A stretch of DNA of 64,000 bases from Protonemura montana (GCA_947568835.1 OX387610.1:9263501-9327500), one strand, 5' to 3'. Shown: positions 23,096 through 35,400, counted from the first letter of the stretch. Notes: generated from the letters alone by a model not told the origin. Made by a program: numbers and translations.

Positions 23096-23455
23096 TCATT
23101 AGGTTTATATAGATAGTCAGAGCCACAGCGCTATTTTGTAACAGTACTGAGCAAACGAGCCTCTTACAAGTGGTAACGGTAGGTACCACCCGATAGTGAT
23201 TCCTGCCATTCTCTTTAGCCAACCTCTATTATTTACTAACTACTAATCAAAATAGCGATACATGTAGGTATATCAATCTCTTAGGTAAGCATTAATAATT
23301 GTAATAGAGCGTTAACTTGTCTAAAATGCGAGACATCTGCGGGAAAAATCAGACTTAAATTTCTTAACACTCGAAATGACAGCGAGTGTCTGGGTTTACT
23401 TCAATTTTTGCTGGTAAAGCATTTGCTTGAAGGTGATTTTCGCAAATAAAGTTAA
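23096..23455 (+). mobile_element. MITE-A copy 3
   Basis: 5' end TCATTAGGTTTATATAGATA then GTCAGAGCCACAGCGCTA matches the family terminus. Interior has GAGCAAACGAGCC, GTGGTAACGGTAGGTACCAC, AAATGCGAGACATCTGCGGG and CTTAACACTCGAAATGAC. The 3' terminus is decayed. Confidence 0.8.
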
Positions 23456-24871
23456 ACCATTTGAAAATTGCATGTTGAACCACTGTCCTATAGATACAAT
23501 CAGATTTCTCAACATGTTTTTCATGCGATAGAGCGATAATGACGAATGTTAACATCTGCCAATCGTCGAATGCGTCGTTAAACTCATTCACAGGACGTTT
23601 CAAGCGTTGTGAACCAGTTGCAACGCAATTACCTGGAGCAATAACATTGCCTCGAGGTAGTCAGGCATAAGACTGACCTAAATCAAGAGATGCTAGTTGC
23701 TTTTGTAGCAATCGTTTTGTGAGACTTTGCTTTGTCTCGTTGCCGTAGTTTTAAAACATGGGATAGTACTGTATCTATATCGAAATTGGAACTTTAATGA
23801 CGCACTACGTGTCAACTTGCTGGAAGATTCAATATACTTGAGATTCAATATCATTTTATTCTTGTACGAGTTTACAAATATATTTTTCCTAGCAGTACCA
23901 ATAAATATAATAAATCAATCGTTTTAATCCTTGCTAAAAAGTATTCTTCCAGTTAGCTATTGATCTACAAAGTCATATTTGACAGCGGGTGGTTCAAATT
24001 TCCTTCTTAACTGTCTGTTATATTTTAAACAGGTCATACTTATGCGGTTACTTGTAACCGAACATAACGCTAAATTTCAATTTTTTACTTGAGATTTCAC
24101 TGAAATGTCATACAAATTATTTTGGTGTTTACGCCTTTGAGTATCCAGTATTCAGTATCATAATTTAGTAATTAAATTACCGTTAATTAACTAATTACTT
24201 CATCTGACAGGCTGCTACCAAGCACATAATAAATTAATGGAACGTAATATTTTTAAGGAATTTGGTAAATCATGAAAATTGTCAATTTTCTCCCGGCCAT
24301 TATAAGCTAGATTACACCAGCTACAACTAACCCTAGAAAATCCTTCAATTATAGCAAAAATGCATTTCCCAACGTAACACTGCAAGAAAATCCAAGAAAA
24401 GCGATCCGATAGAATTTCCCTCATCAACGTGAAGACACGTTTCAAATGGATGCTGTTACAAACAAAGTCGATTCCATTGAATCAGGTCTTTAGTCGAAGT
24501 CAAGCCCAGTTAGTTCTACCATCCATGCCCGTAGACAGCATTGCTGGAAATATCAATTTCCGGTAGCTTTTCCGGTAGCTTTTCCGGCGATAGCTCGTCT
24601 CGTGTACAACTCCAGATTGTTTTTTGCTGTCCACATTTTCTTATTATTTACTTCAACTCCCGTCTTTTGTGTACACTGCAGCATAGACACAAACGCGCGT
24701 AAACGATGTAATTAACTGATTAAAGTAGAATTGGGAAAAGGCTTCCTTTGAAGTTCGAAAGTGCTGTTGAAATTCCTGTGTTAGAGGGAAACCAGAATTG
24801 CTAAAAACCAGATTTAGGAATGCCGTGATAACTCAGAGCACCTCTTTTTTCAACTCGACTAGCATCCCCGG

Positions 24872-25610
24872 TGTTCGACTGGGCATGTGACTCTGTCCCA
24901 GTGCAACTTTCACATGTTCGACTGGGCATGTGACTGCCCCAGTGCAACTTTCACGTGTTCGACTGGGCATGTGACTCTGCCCCAGTGCAACTTTCACGTG
25001 TTCGACTGGGCTTGTGACCGTGTCCCAGTGCAACTTTCACGTGTTCGACTGGGCATGCGACTCTGCCCCAGTGCAACTTTCACGTGTTCGACTTGGCATG
25101 TGACTCTGTCCCAGTGCAACTTTCACGTGTTCGACTGGGCATGTGAATCTGCCCCAGCGCAACTTTCACGTGTTCGACTGGGCATGTGACTCTGTCCCAG
25201 TGCAACTTTCACGTGTTCGACTGGGCAAGTGAATCTGCCCCAGCACAACTTTCACGTGTTCGACTGGGCATGTGACTCTGTCCCAGTACAACTTTCACGT
25301 GTTTGACTGGGCATGTGACTCTGTCCCAGTGCAACTTTCACGTGTTCGACTGGGTATGTGACTCTGTCCCAGTGCAACTTTCACGTGTTCGACTGGGCAT
25401 GCTACTCTGCCCCAGTGCAACTTTCACGTGTTCGACTGGGCATGTGACTCTGCTCCAGTGCAACTTTCACGTGTTCGACTGGGCATGCTACTCTGCCCCA
25501 GTGCAACTTTCACGTGCTCGACTGGGCATGTGACTCTGCCCCAGTGCAACTTTCACGTGTTCGACTGGGCATGTGACTCTGCCCCAGTGCAACTTTCACG
25601 TGTTCGACTG
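24872..25610 (+). repeat. 43-bp satellite array, about 17 copies, with an E-box in nearly every unit
   Basis: Unit starts TGTTCGACTGGGCATGTGAC then TCTGCCCCAGTGCAACTTTC then ACG. Units differ by a few substitutions (CTGTCCC/CTGCCCC; GTGAC/GCTAC) and one is 2 bp short. CACGTG sits at the same place in most units. CCCAGT and ACTGGG form short inverted arms around it. Since 43 is not a multiple of 3 and all frames stay open, long frames here are an artefact. The last unit runs into unique sequence at 25611. Confidence 0.97.
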
Positions 25611-26480
25611 TCAGAGTTGCTCGCTTTCGGGCCACTCCCGGTGCACTTTTCTTGCTCCGAGAATTTCGACAGCGTAATTGGAAAACAAATTAATGCACTG
25701 ACAGCTAGTGATCACGTGTTAGGGTGTGCACTTCCTCGCTCAGAGCTGGTGCATGTCCAGTGGACTTCGACTAAGTTTAAACCCGACCAGGCCTGTCAAA
25801 AACACTATACAGTTTCCATCAGCATACACACATTCGTACAAGGAAAAAAATCTTCTCGATTCTTGCTTCGCTTACAAAGGTCTGAAGCTATTAAATGTTT
25901 TCTCATTCTGACGGATGAACAGACACGGGCAGTAATAAAACAGAGGTTTATGCGATGTCGATGGAATGGAGTAACATGAGTTTGGAATGGTTTTATGGTG
26001 ATTTATGTATTGCTTGTGCGGTACCGCAGGTGTTGCGCTGGTTTTTTTATCGGTGGAAATTATGGGGTAAAGTGCGCTATGTGCCTGGATCGTTGGTATT
26101 TTGGGATGCCAATCGGGTTTTTGGGACTGGTACGGGATTGATTGTCGGGTTTGGTGTACGGGTATATCAGGAATAGATGAGCCAATGGTGGTTCACGGGG
26201 CAGAGATAAAAAGAGTTTTCGGATAGAGGTTAGATGTGATTGATAGGTAATAGATAAAGTGAAAATGGTGGGAAACGTTTTCTTCGCTCTGGTGAAATGA
26301 AAGTTGAGAATGATGGGTCTCCATAGAGTTTTCTTTTAGATTCGTAGAATTTTTGTTATTTTTGTTTGCAGTCGCTATGGGAATGGAATTCCGTTATTAA
26401 GTTGGATTATTGAAGAAATATTTATTCATATCTGATGCCACCAGAGTAATAGATACAATTTTAGCCATTTAAATCAATTT
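25611..26480. other. Unique sequence after the satellite; G/T-rich from about 25975
   Basis: No gene recognised. 25975-26330 is strongly G/T-rich on the plus strand and so stays open in one frame. No domain or splice structure supports translation. Confidence 0.45.
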
Positions 26481-26781
26481 TTGCTTTAGAAAAAGCCAGG
26501 ATTTTTAAAAGGGGGAAAAGGGCAAAGCGAATTTGTGGCTTTCACCAGGCTCTATAAATCTAAAGATTTTCATTCTTAAAAATAAAATATGCGCTCAGCT
26601 TAGGGCGCTCAATCCATTCCTAGGACTTAGATATTTAAATAAAAGTTAATATATGTGTATGCATATATTTTTCTGTATATGTATATGTAATGTAATATAT
26701 GTTAGGTTTTTTCAGAACTGAAAGCATAGTAGGGGGGCCCAGGGCGACATACCCTCTACCCTATTCGCTAGCTACGCCACT
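26481..26781 (-). mobile_element. Possible short DNA transposon with CAGTGGCGTAGCTAG end
   Basis: Minus strand begins CAGTGGCGTAGCTAGCGAAT at 26781, a terminus type widespread among non-autonomous hAT-like elements. At the other end, plus-strand AAAGCCAGGATTTTTAAAAG then GGGG could be the decayed partner. The interior is AT-rich, with a TATATGTATATG repeat at 26640-26705. No coding. Confidence 0.35.
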
Positions 26782-26789
26782 GATACCAA

Positions 26790-28290
26790 CAACAAAACAG
26801 TAAAATATTCTGTGAAAGTTGTTGCCGAATAGTTTTACAATATTTTGACAAAAATTCTGACAGTGATGTTGGAACACATTAAAGTAAACGTTCAGTATAT
26901 AAACTCAGCTTTGACGCTAAGTGAAACACACAAAATAATTCTTAAACTTGAAATGTTTCTCTTTTTGTGCCAATTAAGCATCAGAACTAATTGCGTTTGA
27001 AACATGAAAACGTTTCAATTCAGATCAAAATTGGCAGTTTGACTTTAGCAAAGTTGAAAACATTGCCAACTACCTGAGCACGGGCAGACGGTGAACTTAA
27101 ACTCCAAGTGATCAAGTTACCTCGCGTGTACTAAACAAATTAAGAAAGATAAAAAACTTTTGCGTTCTTAAAAAACACACACAGAAAAAGTGTAAAAAAC
27201 TACAAAACGACGCTAATTTTTTCGAGACGGCCAGAGTTTGAAAAGTTTTTAGCTCTCTTGGAAAAATCGCCTGCAACTTTGTGTTTTATCTCCAGCTTGT
27301 GCTCATGGCAACAATTCGCAATTTCGTGGCAAACAAATAATGGCACATCAATCTATCTGAATTGTAAACACACCTCACGAATTCGAACTAAACCACCTCA
27401 ATCTTACACCAGGCTCTTGGGATAAGAAGAAACTAGAAGAAACTATATTTTCTAACTAAATGGCGTTTTAATTCTAATTGTTTCCCAGCGTTTCGTTACA
27501 TGTTTGTATTATCAATAGTGAAAACTTGAGTGATAATTCAGATCTAGAAATAATAGTACCTGACTTTTTAAAGTGATTAATATTCTAGAAATGCTTCTAC
27601 CATCAAATAAATTTGTGAACTAATCAACTTAAATTCTGATACTGGCCTCTGCTAGAAAATAACCGGTAGATTTTTATTACCTGATATTTCAGATATTTTC
27701 CAAATATAGACAGTCAGAAAATTAAGTAGAAAAGTTGAGAAAATAAATTCAAATCACAAATTCTACCAGAGTGAGTTTTTAAATAACCGTTTCAATAATT
27801 GATATGGCGTATTGAGGAAAGCATAATTTGTTTCCAACTTTCTAGTTTACTTTCTTATTTCGTAATGCACGAATAAAAAATAAAGGACACTATTCGCATT
27901 TTGTAAAATAATAGTTTTTGAAAACTAGTGGGTTAGGTAAAAGAAAAAGTAAAGTTCCAGAATTTGTTAATGTATGTGACTTAACCATCGAATAGAATTC
28001 ACCGCTAGCAACAATATTCCAGCATTTAGGTCCTCTGCAAACCTGACACACTAATTGCCTATGTCACCACACTAACCATTACACAATATCACACCAACCA
28101 CAACCGAATTAGCCCTCGTAACGCCCTTACCCACGTGACATTCTGCATCTCATCATAGACCACAACGGTCCCATCACCTCATCCTTTAAACCATTAACAA
28201 AAACACCACCGAAAATCGCGACTATCATCAGTCTTGATTACCAACCACCACTTCAACCCCGCATATTAAGCGACGGAATCCAAGTGCTCC
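26790..28290. other. Unannotated sequence; 27990-28290 extremely G-poor
   Basis: 26790-27990 is plain AT-rich intron. From about 27990 to 28290 the plus strand is C/A-rich with almost no G. It then flips to G/T-rich at about 28290. Confidence 0.5.
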
Positions 28291-28411
28291 ATCAACCTGT
28301 GTGGGTTGCCCTCGGGGTCGACCTGTTTGGGGTATCGCGTGGCGTTGAGGGTTTTCAGATCGATCCCTCGTCTGGACCAGGACACTCATAACCATTGCGT
28401 TCGCGTGTGGT

Positions 28412-28765
28412 GGTTCTTAGAGAGTTGTGGTAGCCAGGGAGAGAGATGGTATGAATGATTAGCAGACATTTTTGTAGAAGACGTTTGCGTTTTTGTTATT
28501 TACTGGGCAGGTTTTGAAATTAATTTGGCTCATTCACGAGTGGGCGTAGAGAGTTGTGTGTTATGGTGGAGAGAGGGATGGGAATTAATGGTAGAGATTT
28601 TAAGCGAATACGTTGACCTTTCAGTTATTTTGTTAGCAACGATGTAGCATTCATTATAGGTACGTTCACGAGTACTAATCGTTTACTAGACAGAGAGTCG
28701 TCGTAATGGGAGAGAGTGGAAATTAGAGAATGGCGGTCATTTTTTTCCGCAGATCACTCACGTTT
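28412..28765 (+). repeat. Three degenerate tandem units of about 130-145 bp
   Basis: TAGAGAGTTGTGG at 28418, TAGAGAGTTGTGTG at 28547 and AGACAGAGAGTCGTCG at 28688 each lead into a GGGAGAGA-type run, an AATTA/ATGG block, a T-rich block and ACGTTTG/ACGTTGA words. The region is G/T-rich and ends directly at a 5S-derived SINE. Confidence 0.5.
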
Positions 28766-28769
28766 GATT

Positions 28770-29170
28770 TGTTGAGTTAAACGACGCACTGTTTTAAAAA
28801 CGGGCCCTGTGACTAATGGCACTATGACTAATGACGGGCACTGTGACTAATGGTCTAATGGCACCGTTGAAAATATTGGTGATAATGACGATGAATCTAA
28901 CCTAGCCAAGAAACCATCTAACCTAACCTAACCACCTGCTTAACGTTCCTTCCGAATGACGGTACAACGCAAACAAAAGGATTCCTCCACAAATTTATGC
29001 TGTCAAGAGGTTGATAAGCGAAACGTGTAACGTTTCTGTACTCACTTTTATCCCAACAACTTCTTTCCCAAACAGTCATGAGTATGATGGCCACTCATCC
29101 AATACCTAACTCAAAGCAATATTGCTTAACTTCAGTGAACTCACGAGAACCGGTGTTTCCAACACGCTAT
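28770..29170 (-). mobile_element. 5S rRNA-derived SINE, copy 3
   Basis: Near full length on the minus strand: 5' AGCGTGTTGGAAACACCGGT at 29170, box A TTCACTGAAGTTAAGCAAT, intermediate element GGTATTGGATGAGTGGCCA, body TTGACAGCATAAATTTGTGG, and 3' end CAGTGCGTCGTTTAAC at 28775. It carries an internal triplication of GACTAATGGCAC near 28815-28865, and ACCTAACCTAACC at 28918-28932. Confidence 0.9.
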
Positions 29171-30889
29171 TTGATGTTCATTTAGCCACCTATTTCGCTA
29201 CGTGGTGGTGGCTAACATTGTCGGAAAACGGAAACTAAATTGATAATGTCAGGGGCTACCAAATGCTAATGTTGGATATAATAATCAACAGTTGGAACCA
29301 CAAACAGGTGATTTTGACGTAGCAATTGCATATCATGTTCAATTAAACGTGGTCTGTCTGGATTTGTAGCCCAGTACGATTCGCTAAGGCGCTAATGAGG
29401 CCATTAGAGTAGGTTATAGTTACAGTCGATCAGATGGCATGATTCCAATTTAACTGACCGTTAAATTGTTAATTAGTTGCTGTGAAACTGACACTAAAGT
29501 TAACTTTTCTGTTGGTCTGCTGCCGTTGAAATAATAAACGAATGGCGGCTGGCCTTTTGTGCAAGACATTGATTGTTTGCTACCATTTTTCCTTGGTGGT
29601 GCATGACGCATAGACGAAGGTCAAAGCAGCAATGTGCCGAACGTTTTTGACTAAGCGAAATATTTTGCCGGAAAGTACTAGAAACATACAATCTTAACAA
29701 TATTAGTTGTATACAATTGTTTAAATGGAATAGTAGATAACTTTTTAGTATTTTCCTCTGGTACGTTCATAAAAAAAAATGCAATCATATGCTCACTCCA
29801 AAAAGTTTCCCACAAAAAGAACCAAGCTTTCAAAACTCTAGACCTTGTCCTTAAAGCTTCCTAAATGTTTGACCATGGACGGTTTTCAAGGTCTTAGAAA
29901 CCCAAAACATTGGGTTTCAAGGTCTCTAACAAACCAATTGTAACCCAACGTTCTCGCGTAATGGTGTCCTCTCACAACACACTCTGACCCTCTCCCTATA
30001 ATCGTTGCCTTTCTATTCCACCCTTGCCGGCACCATAGACAATGAGTATGCAAATTGTATTTAATCGCCTATCCAACATCATCATTATCTCTGCACCTTT
30101 GTGTACATGCACTGGGTGTAATTGTAAACAATTGTACTGTGATCGGTTGGGACTTATAGAGATTTTCCTGGTACCGTCACTTGATCCTAGATGTCACTGA
30201 GTTTCATATCAATTTTGTAATATAATTTGTTAACATGAACACTGTTGTTGCTAGTGGTAACGTATAGAAATTTAGATGTTCACTCAAAATGAGATTATCT
30301 TGTGAAAGAGAGTTTACGCTTTGCTGAGTGGAACTTGATAGCATCAATTATTCAACCGCTGGTGATAATAGTGCTGTCAATCACGAGGAATTTAAAATAG
30401 TGATGTATAAATTATAAAGTAGGGTTATATGTAAAACGCAGAGGGTATGGAATGTTGGACATGGAATGCGGTGCTCGTGGCTGTGAATTATGTATGGTTT
30501 TTCTCGTGTTGTCATGGCGCTTTTTTGTTATGTAGAGTGTTTTTCTGTTTCATATTTTTGCGCAGTGCGAAGCTCAACGCGAGCATGCTAGTTTTGTGTT
30601 TGGTGAAAAAATAGATAAAGATGATGTACAATATTTTTAGGATGAGATGTAACCACCAGTAAAGATGGCCGACGCAACGCCTTCTTACAGCGTTCGCCGA
30701 TAGATGCTAGCGGTCTAGAAGGCAGTGTGTCAGCCATTTTTGTTGGTGATTCTAGTCCAAAAAATATTAAATTACTATAGAAGTTTTGTAAAAATTTTAG
30801 GTAAATTCATTGAAAAATTAAAAATAAATTGTAAAAAAGCTAAAAGTAGATACATTTTAGAAAAATACATGAGAGAGTAGAATTCAGAG
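29171..30889. other. Unannotated intronic sequence
   Basis: C/T-rich at 29940-30120 then G/T-rich at 30420-30560. Segment 30650-30770 (AAGATGGCCGACGCAACGCC) weakly matches 3870-3960. Nothing coding is supported. Confidence 0.45.
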
Positions 30890-30963
30890 GCTCTCTCAGG
30901 CGATTTCAGCATCTCCATGGCTACCAAACGCGGAATTTACCACTGAACTTCCTATGTTTGATC
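30890..30963 (+). repeat. Dispersed repeat D, copy 1
   Basis: GCTCTCTCAGGCGATTTCAG, CATCTCCATGGCTACCAAAC and GCGGAATTTACCACTGAAC match the two copies at 32351 and 32464 in order. About 75 bp. Origin unknown. Confidence 0.75.
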
Positions 30964-31436
30964 CTGTTTTTTTTATTTTCAATGTTGGCAACGGAAATTC
31001 AAAAAAAATTTGAGTACAAAGTGTTTTTTTTTCAGTAGATTTTAAGAAATATTGAAGATCTTGTATAATTTCAAAAGAAAATGCTCTTTACTTTCAAAAG
31101 CAAATAATTTATTATGGTTTATTAAATTTATTTCTTAAATAAAATTGTCTCAGAATGCAATAAAATAAATTTACCATACAACCATCAGTTTAAGTTAGTT
31201 GATAACGGTAAGGCAATACATAAATTCTTATCGTAAATAACACAAGCTTTATACCAGAAACAATGCTGCTAAAGGCAGACTTTTGAAATACACCAGAGAG
31301 CAAATAAAAAAGCACAACCCCACGAAAGCACAGCCTGACACAATGAGCTGCCATAACTTTCAATAACCAAACCAGGCAAAACAATTTTAAGTCAAATAAC
31401 AACAAACTGAAAATTAATTTTCCTGAAACGCACGTT

Positions 31437-31602
31437 CGAAAAATGACATTTCTCTTTCTCTCTCTCTCGCCGTCCTTCTAAGCCAACAGCCACAAACCAA
31501 CGGCATCTGTTTTCATCTTTGTCTAATACATTATCAAACACAGCATCTGTCTTTGTCGCGCTAGTGGAAAACACACGCATGCACACACACACCACGAGCA
31601 CA
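31437..31602. repeat. CT-rich and CA-rich simple repeats
   Basis: TTTCTCTTTCTCTCTCTCTC at about 31450-31469 and ACACGCATGCACACACACAC at about 31571-31592. Low-complexity sequence that creates open minus-strand frames without protein character. Confidence 0.7.
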
Positions 31603-32350
31603 CAAAGAATCGAGGAAGACGGAAAAGCGCAAAAGGAAACGGAAAACGTCGCGCCGTAACGCATAGAGCTGGTGTTGAAAGTGAGGGAAATGGGAAAGTT
31701 TCTTTCAAAGACGTTAGTGAGAGTTAAGGAGGCTAGATTTTTGGTGTTATTTACACCACGACTTGAATATGCGCTAGAAAGTTATCTGCCACTGACAAAA
31801 CAAGTATGAAACCAGTTTTTTAAATGGTTGGTTAGATACTCAACAGTCCGTTAAATAAGTAAACAAGAGAAGATGTGACGCTAGATACTAAGCAAACGGA
31901 TTGTTAGTTTCTTAATCAGACGTGAAGAACTCAGGGAAGGAATTCCTTACATGTACGAAGCCATTTCGCGCTGAAAAACGAGATTATTCGAATATAAAAC
32001 ATTGTGGTTATGTTTAATTTTATTTACACATGTCACGAACGCTGCCAAGTGAATTCCACAAAATAACGACGATGTCATACATTTATTAGCTTTCTGCTGA
32101 AAGCTTCCGACTACCTTTTTACGACTTTAATCGGGAAGGCATGCGAGTAGGTGTTTTGTCAAGTATACCAAACGTACATGATGTATAGGTACTATTTTTG
32201 CATTTGGTACTGAGCCAATAAGTGAAAGTGTGTGTGGAAATAAAACTTATCATATACGATTCCAGACAGTCAGCTGTTTTTCTCCGTAGTGTCAAATCAC
32301 ATCAGTGAAATGGGATATAAACCCGTATGGAAAAGCTGTAGCCTGTTATC

Positions 32351-32425
32351 AGCTCTGTCAAGCGATCTCAGCATCTACATGCTAATCAAACGCTGAATCT
32401 ACCATTTAACCTCCTATGTTAGGCC
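32351..32425 (+). repeat. Dispersed repeat D, copy 2
   Basis: AGCTCTGTCAAGCGATCTCA, GCATCTACATGCTAATCAAA and CGCTGAATCTACCATTTAAC, followed by CTCCTATGTTAGG. Same order as copies 1 and 3. Confidence 0.8.
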
Positions 32426-32463
32426 ATGATATACCCGTGGTAAGATAAGATATCATAATTGAG

Positions 32464-32538
32464 AAACTCTGTCAGGCGATCTTAGCATCTCTATAGCTGC
32501 CAAACGTTGAATCTACCATTGAACCTCATATGCCTGAT
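32464..32538 (+). repeat. Dispersed repeat D, copy 3
   Basis: AACTCTGTCAGGCGATCTTA, GCATCTCTATAGCTGCCAAA and CGTTGAATCTACCATTGAAC. It lies 113 bp after copy 2 in the same orientation. Confidence 0.8.
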
Positions 32539-33188
32539 TGTACTTTTTGTTTTCAAAGCTCATTCCCCCACCGCCGCTCATCCGCCAAACATAAAACATG
32601 TATAAAACAATTATAATTCCTAAAAGTGTTCAATTTTACACCATCCAGTTAAAAGATATCAGCCGGTTAAAATGAAACTAAAAGATAGCTAAACGGATGT
32701 GAAACCGGAAACTTCCACTTGGTTCCGTTAAATCTGGGCTCAAAGATCCCACCCTCTATAACCTTTGATCAGCACGTATCACTCTCAGAACATTCCCAAA
32801 AGTAATCCGATATTCAACAAAGTCAAGCCCCCTTAACTACTAAAGAAAAAAGAAGCCAAAAAGAATAGAAGTAAAAAAAGAGAGCTTCTCGCTCCTGATG
32901 GCGGTCGTTGGATAGGGAAGGGTTGGAAACATATTCTGTGCGCTCGCAATTTGTCTTGATTTAGAGCACGGCTTCCGCGTGGTGTTCGTAGAGGAGTGAG
33001 AGCGTCCGGACCGAAGCACGGGGTCTGGCAACAAGTGGCTTGGAGGATGGCGTTGATAGTCTGTGTAGTGGTGGAGGCACACTATCTGACTGGGCGGTTA
33101 GATTCTTGTTTTCGGTGAAACTATTGTGCGTCGTGGAAGGTTTTTATGGTACTGGAACGAATTTTCTGATTTTTTGATTGGGTTGGCG

Positions 33189-33482
33189 TGTTTGACGATG
33201 CACTGTTTGACGACGGGCCGTGTTGAACTGGTCTGGTGGTGTGAATGTGTAGTTTATGATGAGAATGATGATGAACCGAATCTAACCTAACCTTACTTTG
33301 CAACCATTACTCAAGTCAAAGAGCACCAAGGGGACCACGGCTTAACGTCCGTTCCGAAAGACGATATAAAGTGAAGAACAGGATCCCTCCGGAATGCCTT
33401 GCTGTCGAGAGGTTGATAACCAATGCACCCTTCAACCTTTTTTCTAAACAGAACTGAGCTGCCTTACGTCAGTGGTGTTTGG
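33189..33482 (-). mobile_element. 5S rRNA-derived SINE, copy 4 (head collapsed)
   Basis: 3' body is clear on the minus strand (TTATCAACCTCTCGACAGCA, CGTCTTTCGGAACGGACG, CCTTGGTGCTCTTTGAC). The 5S-like head is reduced to a short stub next to CCAAACACCACTGACG, so the pol III promoter is lost. Upstream 32890-33180 is G/T-rich and unassigned. Confidence 0.8.
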
Positions 33483-33778
33483 ATATCTCAACAAAATAAT
33501 TAATACCATCATCACATAAGATATTTGGTTTGTTCTGATTTGTTGTTCAAGACCTAAGGTTTTTTAAGTTTAAAGAAACTGTTTTGGAAACATATCTATT
33601 TTTCTTCTTGGTAACAGTGATATGTCAAACTTGCAACTGTGTTTCTGTACCCAGTTAATTCCGGGCCAGATTAGATAAAGATACTTGCCTGACTTTGGGT
33701 TGAAGACTTCAGAAATTGTTTTAGCAGGATCAAAACCACCGGCACATATTGTCAACATACTACTTTTAGCCATCTTCT

Positions 33779-33840
33779 ATTTTCTACAACACTTCTGAAT
33801 TTCACTGCCTGTGATTGGAAACCGCCGTACAATTGTTTTA
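33779..33840 (+). mobile_element. MITE-B fragment
   Basis: TTCTGAATTTCACTGCCTGT then GATTGGAAACCGCC matches the centre of the 39585 and 1489 copies. Termini are not visible. Confidence 0.5.
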
Positions 33841-35141
33841 ACCACAATTATAAATTGGAGTTGAGAGAATGGAAAGACTTGACCTTCAAGTAGTATTTTT
33901 TTTAGTGTACATTTTCAAAATTGTAAACTCAAAGTCCAAAAAAGATGGACTTCTCATGAGATTTCATATCCTGCTTGGTTTTTTTTTCGGTTATCTAAAT
34001 TTCCGTTTGGAAGGTGATATTCGTCAGGCCAGGTATTTCATATTCCTTAAAATAGTTCTTTTTTTTTCCCGGAAGAGTTGGGTGTTTTGTGATTTATCTT
34101 TTATTGAAATTGGTGAAATTTTCACAGTTTTTACAGACATCTTTTTAATAGTCCACTAAGAACTTAACAGTCTGTTATTTTTTTATTTACTTGGAATCAG
34201 CTGCCACTGAAATAACGGCTCTAAGTACTTGGATTAAAATTGTATTTCTCTTTTATCAGATAAATAAATACAGCCTATATACTTTCGTTCCAAAATGCTC
34301 TGACGTTAGCAAGGATAGGATGCAAGAAGGATGCAAGAATTTCAAAAAAAGGGATCGTTTAAACTGAAAAGTGATGCGAGTATGAGTCTCTAGTTTTTTA
34401 AATACAGTTTAGTAAAATGTTTCGCAAGTTAAAAATTGTGCGAGTTACTTTAAAAATAGCAGTACACACAATGACGGTTTAATAATTGAACTTTGTACTA
34501 CCTGACGACCAAGTATAGGTTGACGGAATTTGTTTGGGATTGTTACAGAGCAGAGAATTGTGATGGAAATTCTAACTGGGACACAAATCTGGAGAGAGTA
34601 AATAAATCACGAAGAAACCCGAGTCTTAAAAACTTCGGGGTACTTCTTGAAGATCAATTCTTAACCTGACAGAAAACTTCTGTAAAGATATACAGGTATA
34701 AAGTTCAGGTTATTTTAGGAAACACTTCATTTTTTACAAGAACATTTTTTTCCGTACATTTAAATATTTTTTGTTATCACAATGATCGTAGGTCTTCCTA
34801 TTTCGAAAGTGTTCTATGTGAACCATGCAAAGATTTTTTTTATTTTACCATAAATATATGGAAGAGATCGAATAGAATAGAAAAGTTTCCACTCGAAAAC
34901 ACATATTTGTACAAATGCGCTTAGCCTCTTTTGCTTTTTGCTCGATTTCATAATTTAATCAGATTCACGTTGTTATCTTTGGACATTTGATTGTTTTACA
35001 TTAAGTTTGAGTAAATTTCTTGATGGCTGCTCCGAACGCACTTATACGAAACCGTACAAAATTCAAACTAGATACGGGATATCATAAACTTGTAAAACAA
35101 GAGCCACAAGCAGTGACAAAATAGACAAAGAGTTGCTAAAA
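33841..35141. other. Unannotated AT-rich intronic sequence
   Basis: The T-rich open frame at 33869-34159 has no domain. At about 34640 a short KNFGVLLEDQF-like peptide is faintly like the F-LGV-LD motif of LINE reverse transcriptases, too short to call. Confidence 0.4.
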
Positions 35142-35400
35142 GAAAAACTATTTGAACTGGGTTTTGAATGCTAAGTAAAGAACAACTAAATTTCCCGACA
35201 TTTCGTAACATGTACTAGTTACTTCTTCAAGGATTAGAGCAGTCCTGAAAATTTTCCAATAACAATAAGAAGTAACTAGTACATGTTACGAAACGTCGGG
35301 AAACTTAGTTGTCCTTTACTTAGCATTCAAAACCCATTTCAAATAGTTTTTGTTAAAACTAGTGCTAAGGATAAATCAAGTAGACATAAGTCTAAAAACC
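35142..35400. mobile_element. Palindromic pair of hammerhead-like repeats
   Basis: Left arm 35142-35227 and right arm 35267-35351 are near-perfect inverted copies around a loop of about 39 bp. The minus-strand unit (35246 to 35181) contains outer stem I, the TTGAAGA core, perfect stem II GTAAC/GTTAC, then GAAATGTC. The plus-strand unit keeps stem II and GAAACGTCGGG but lacks the 5' strand of stem I. The common tail (TTAGCATTCAAAACCCATTT) and downstream AAAACTAGTGCTAAGGATAA match 16.9 and 19.0 kb. Confidence 0.75.

Noticed and set aside
24887..25979. Open frames of 76-183 codons across the 43-bp satellite
   Set aside because: All three frames stay open because of the repeat; the peptides are frame-shifted versions of the same unit and end in unrelated sequence.
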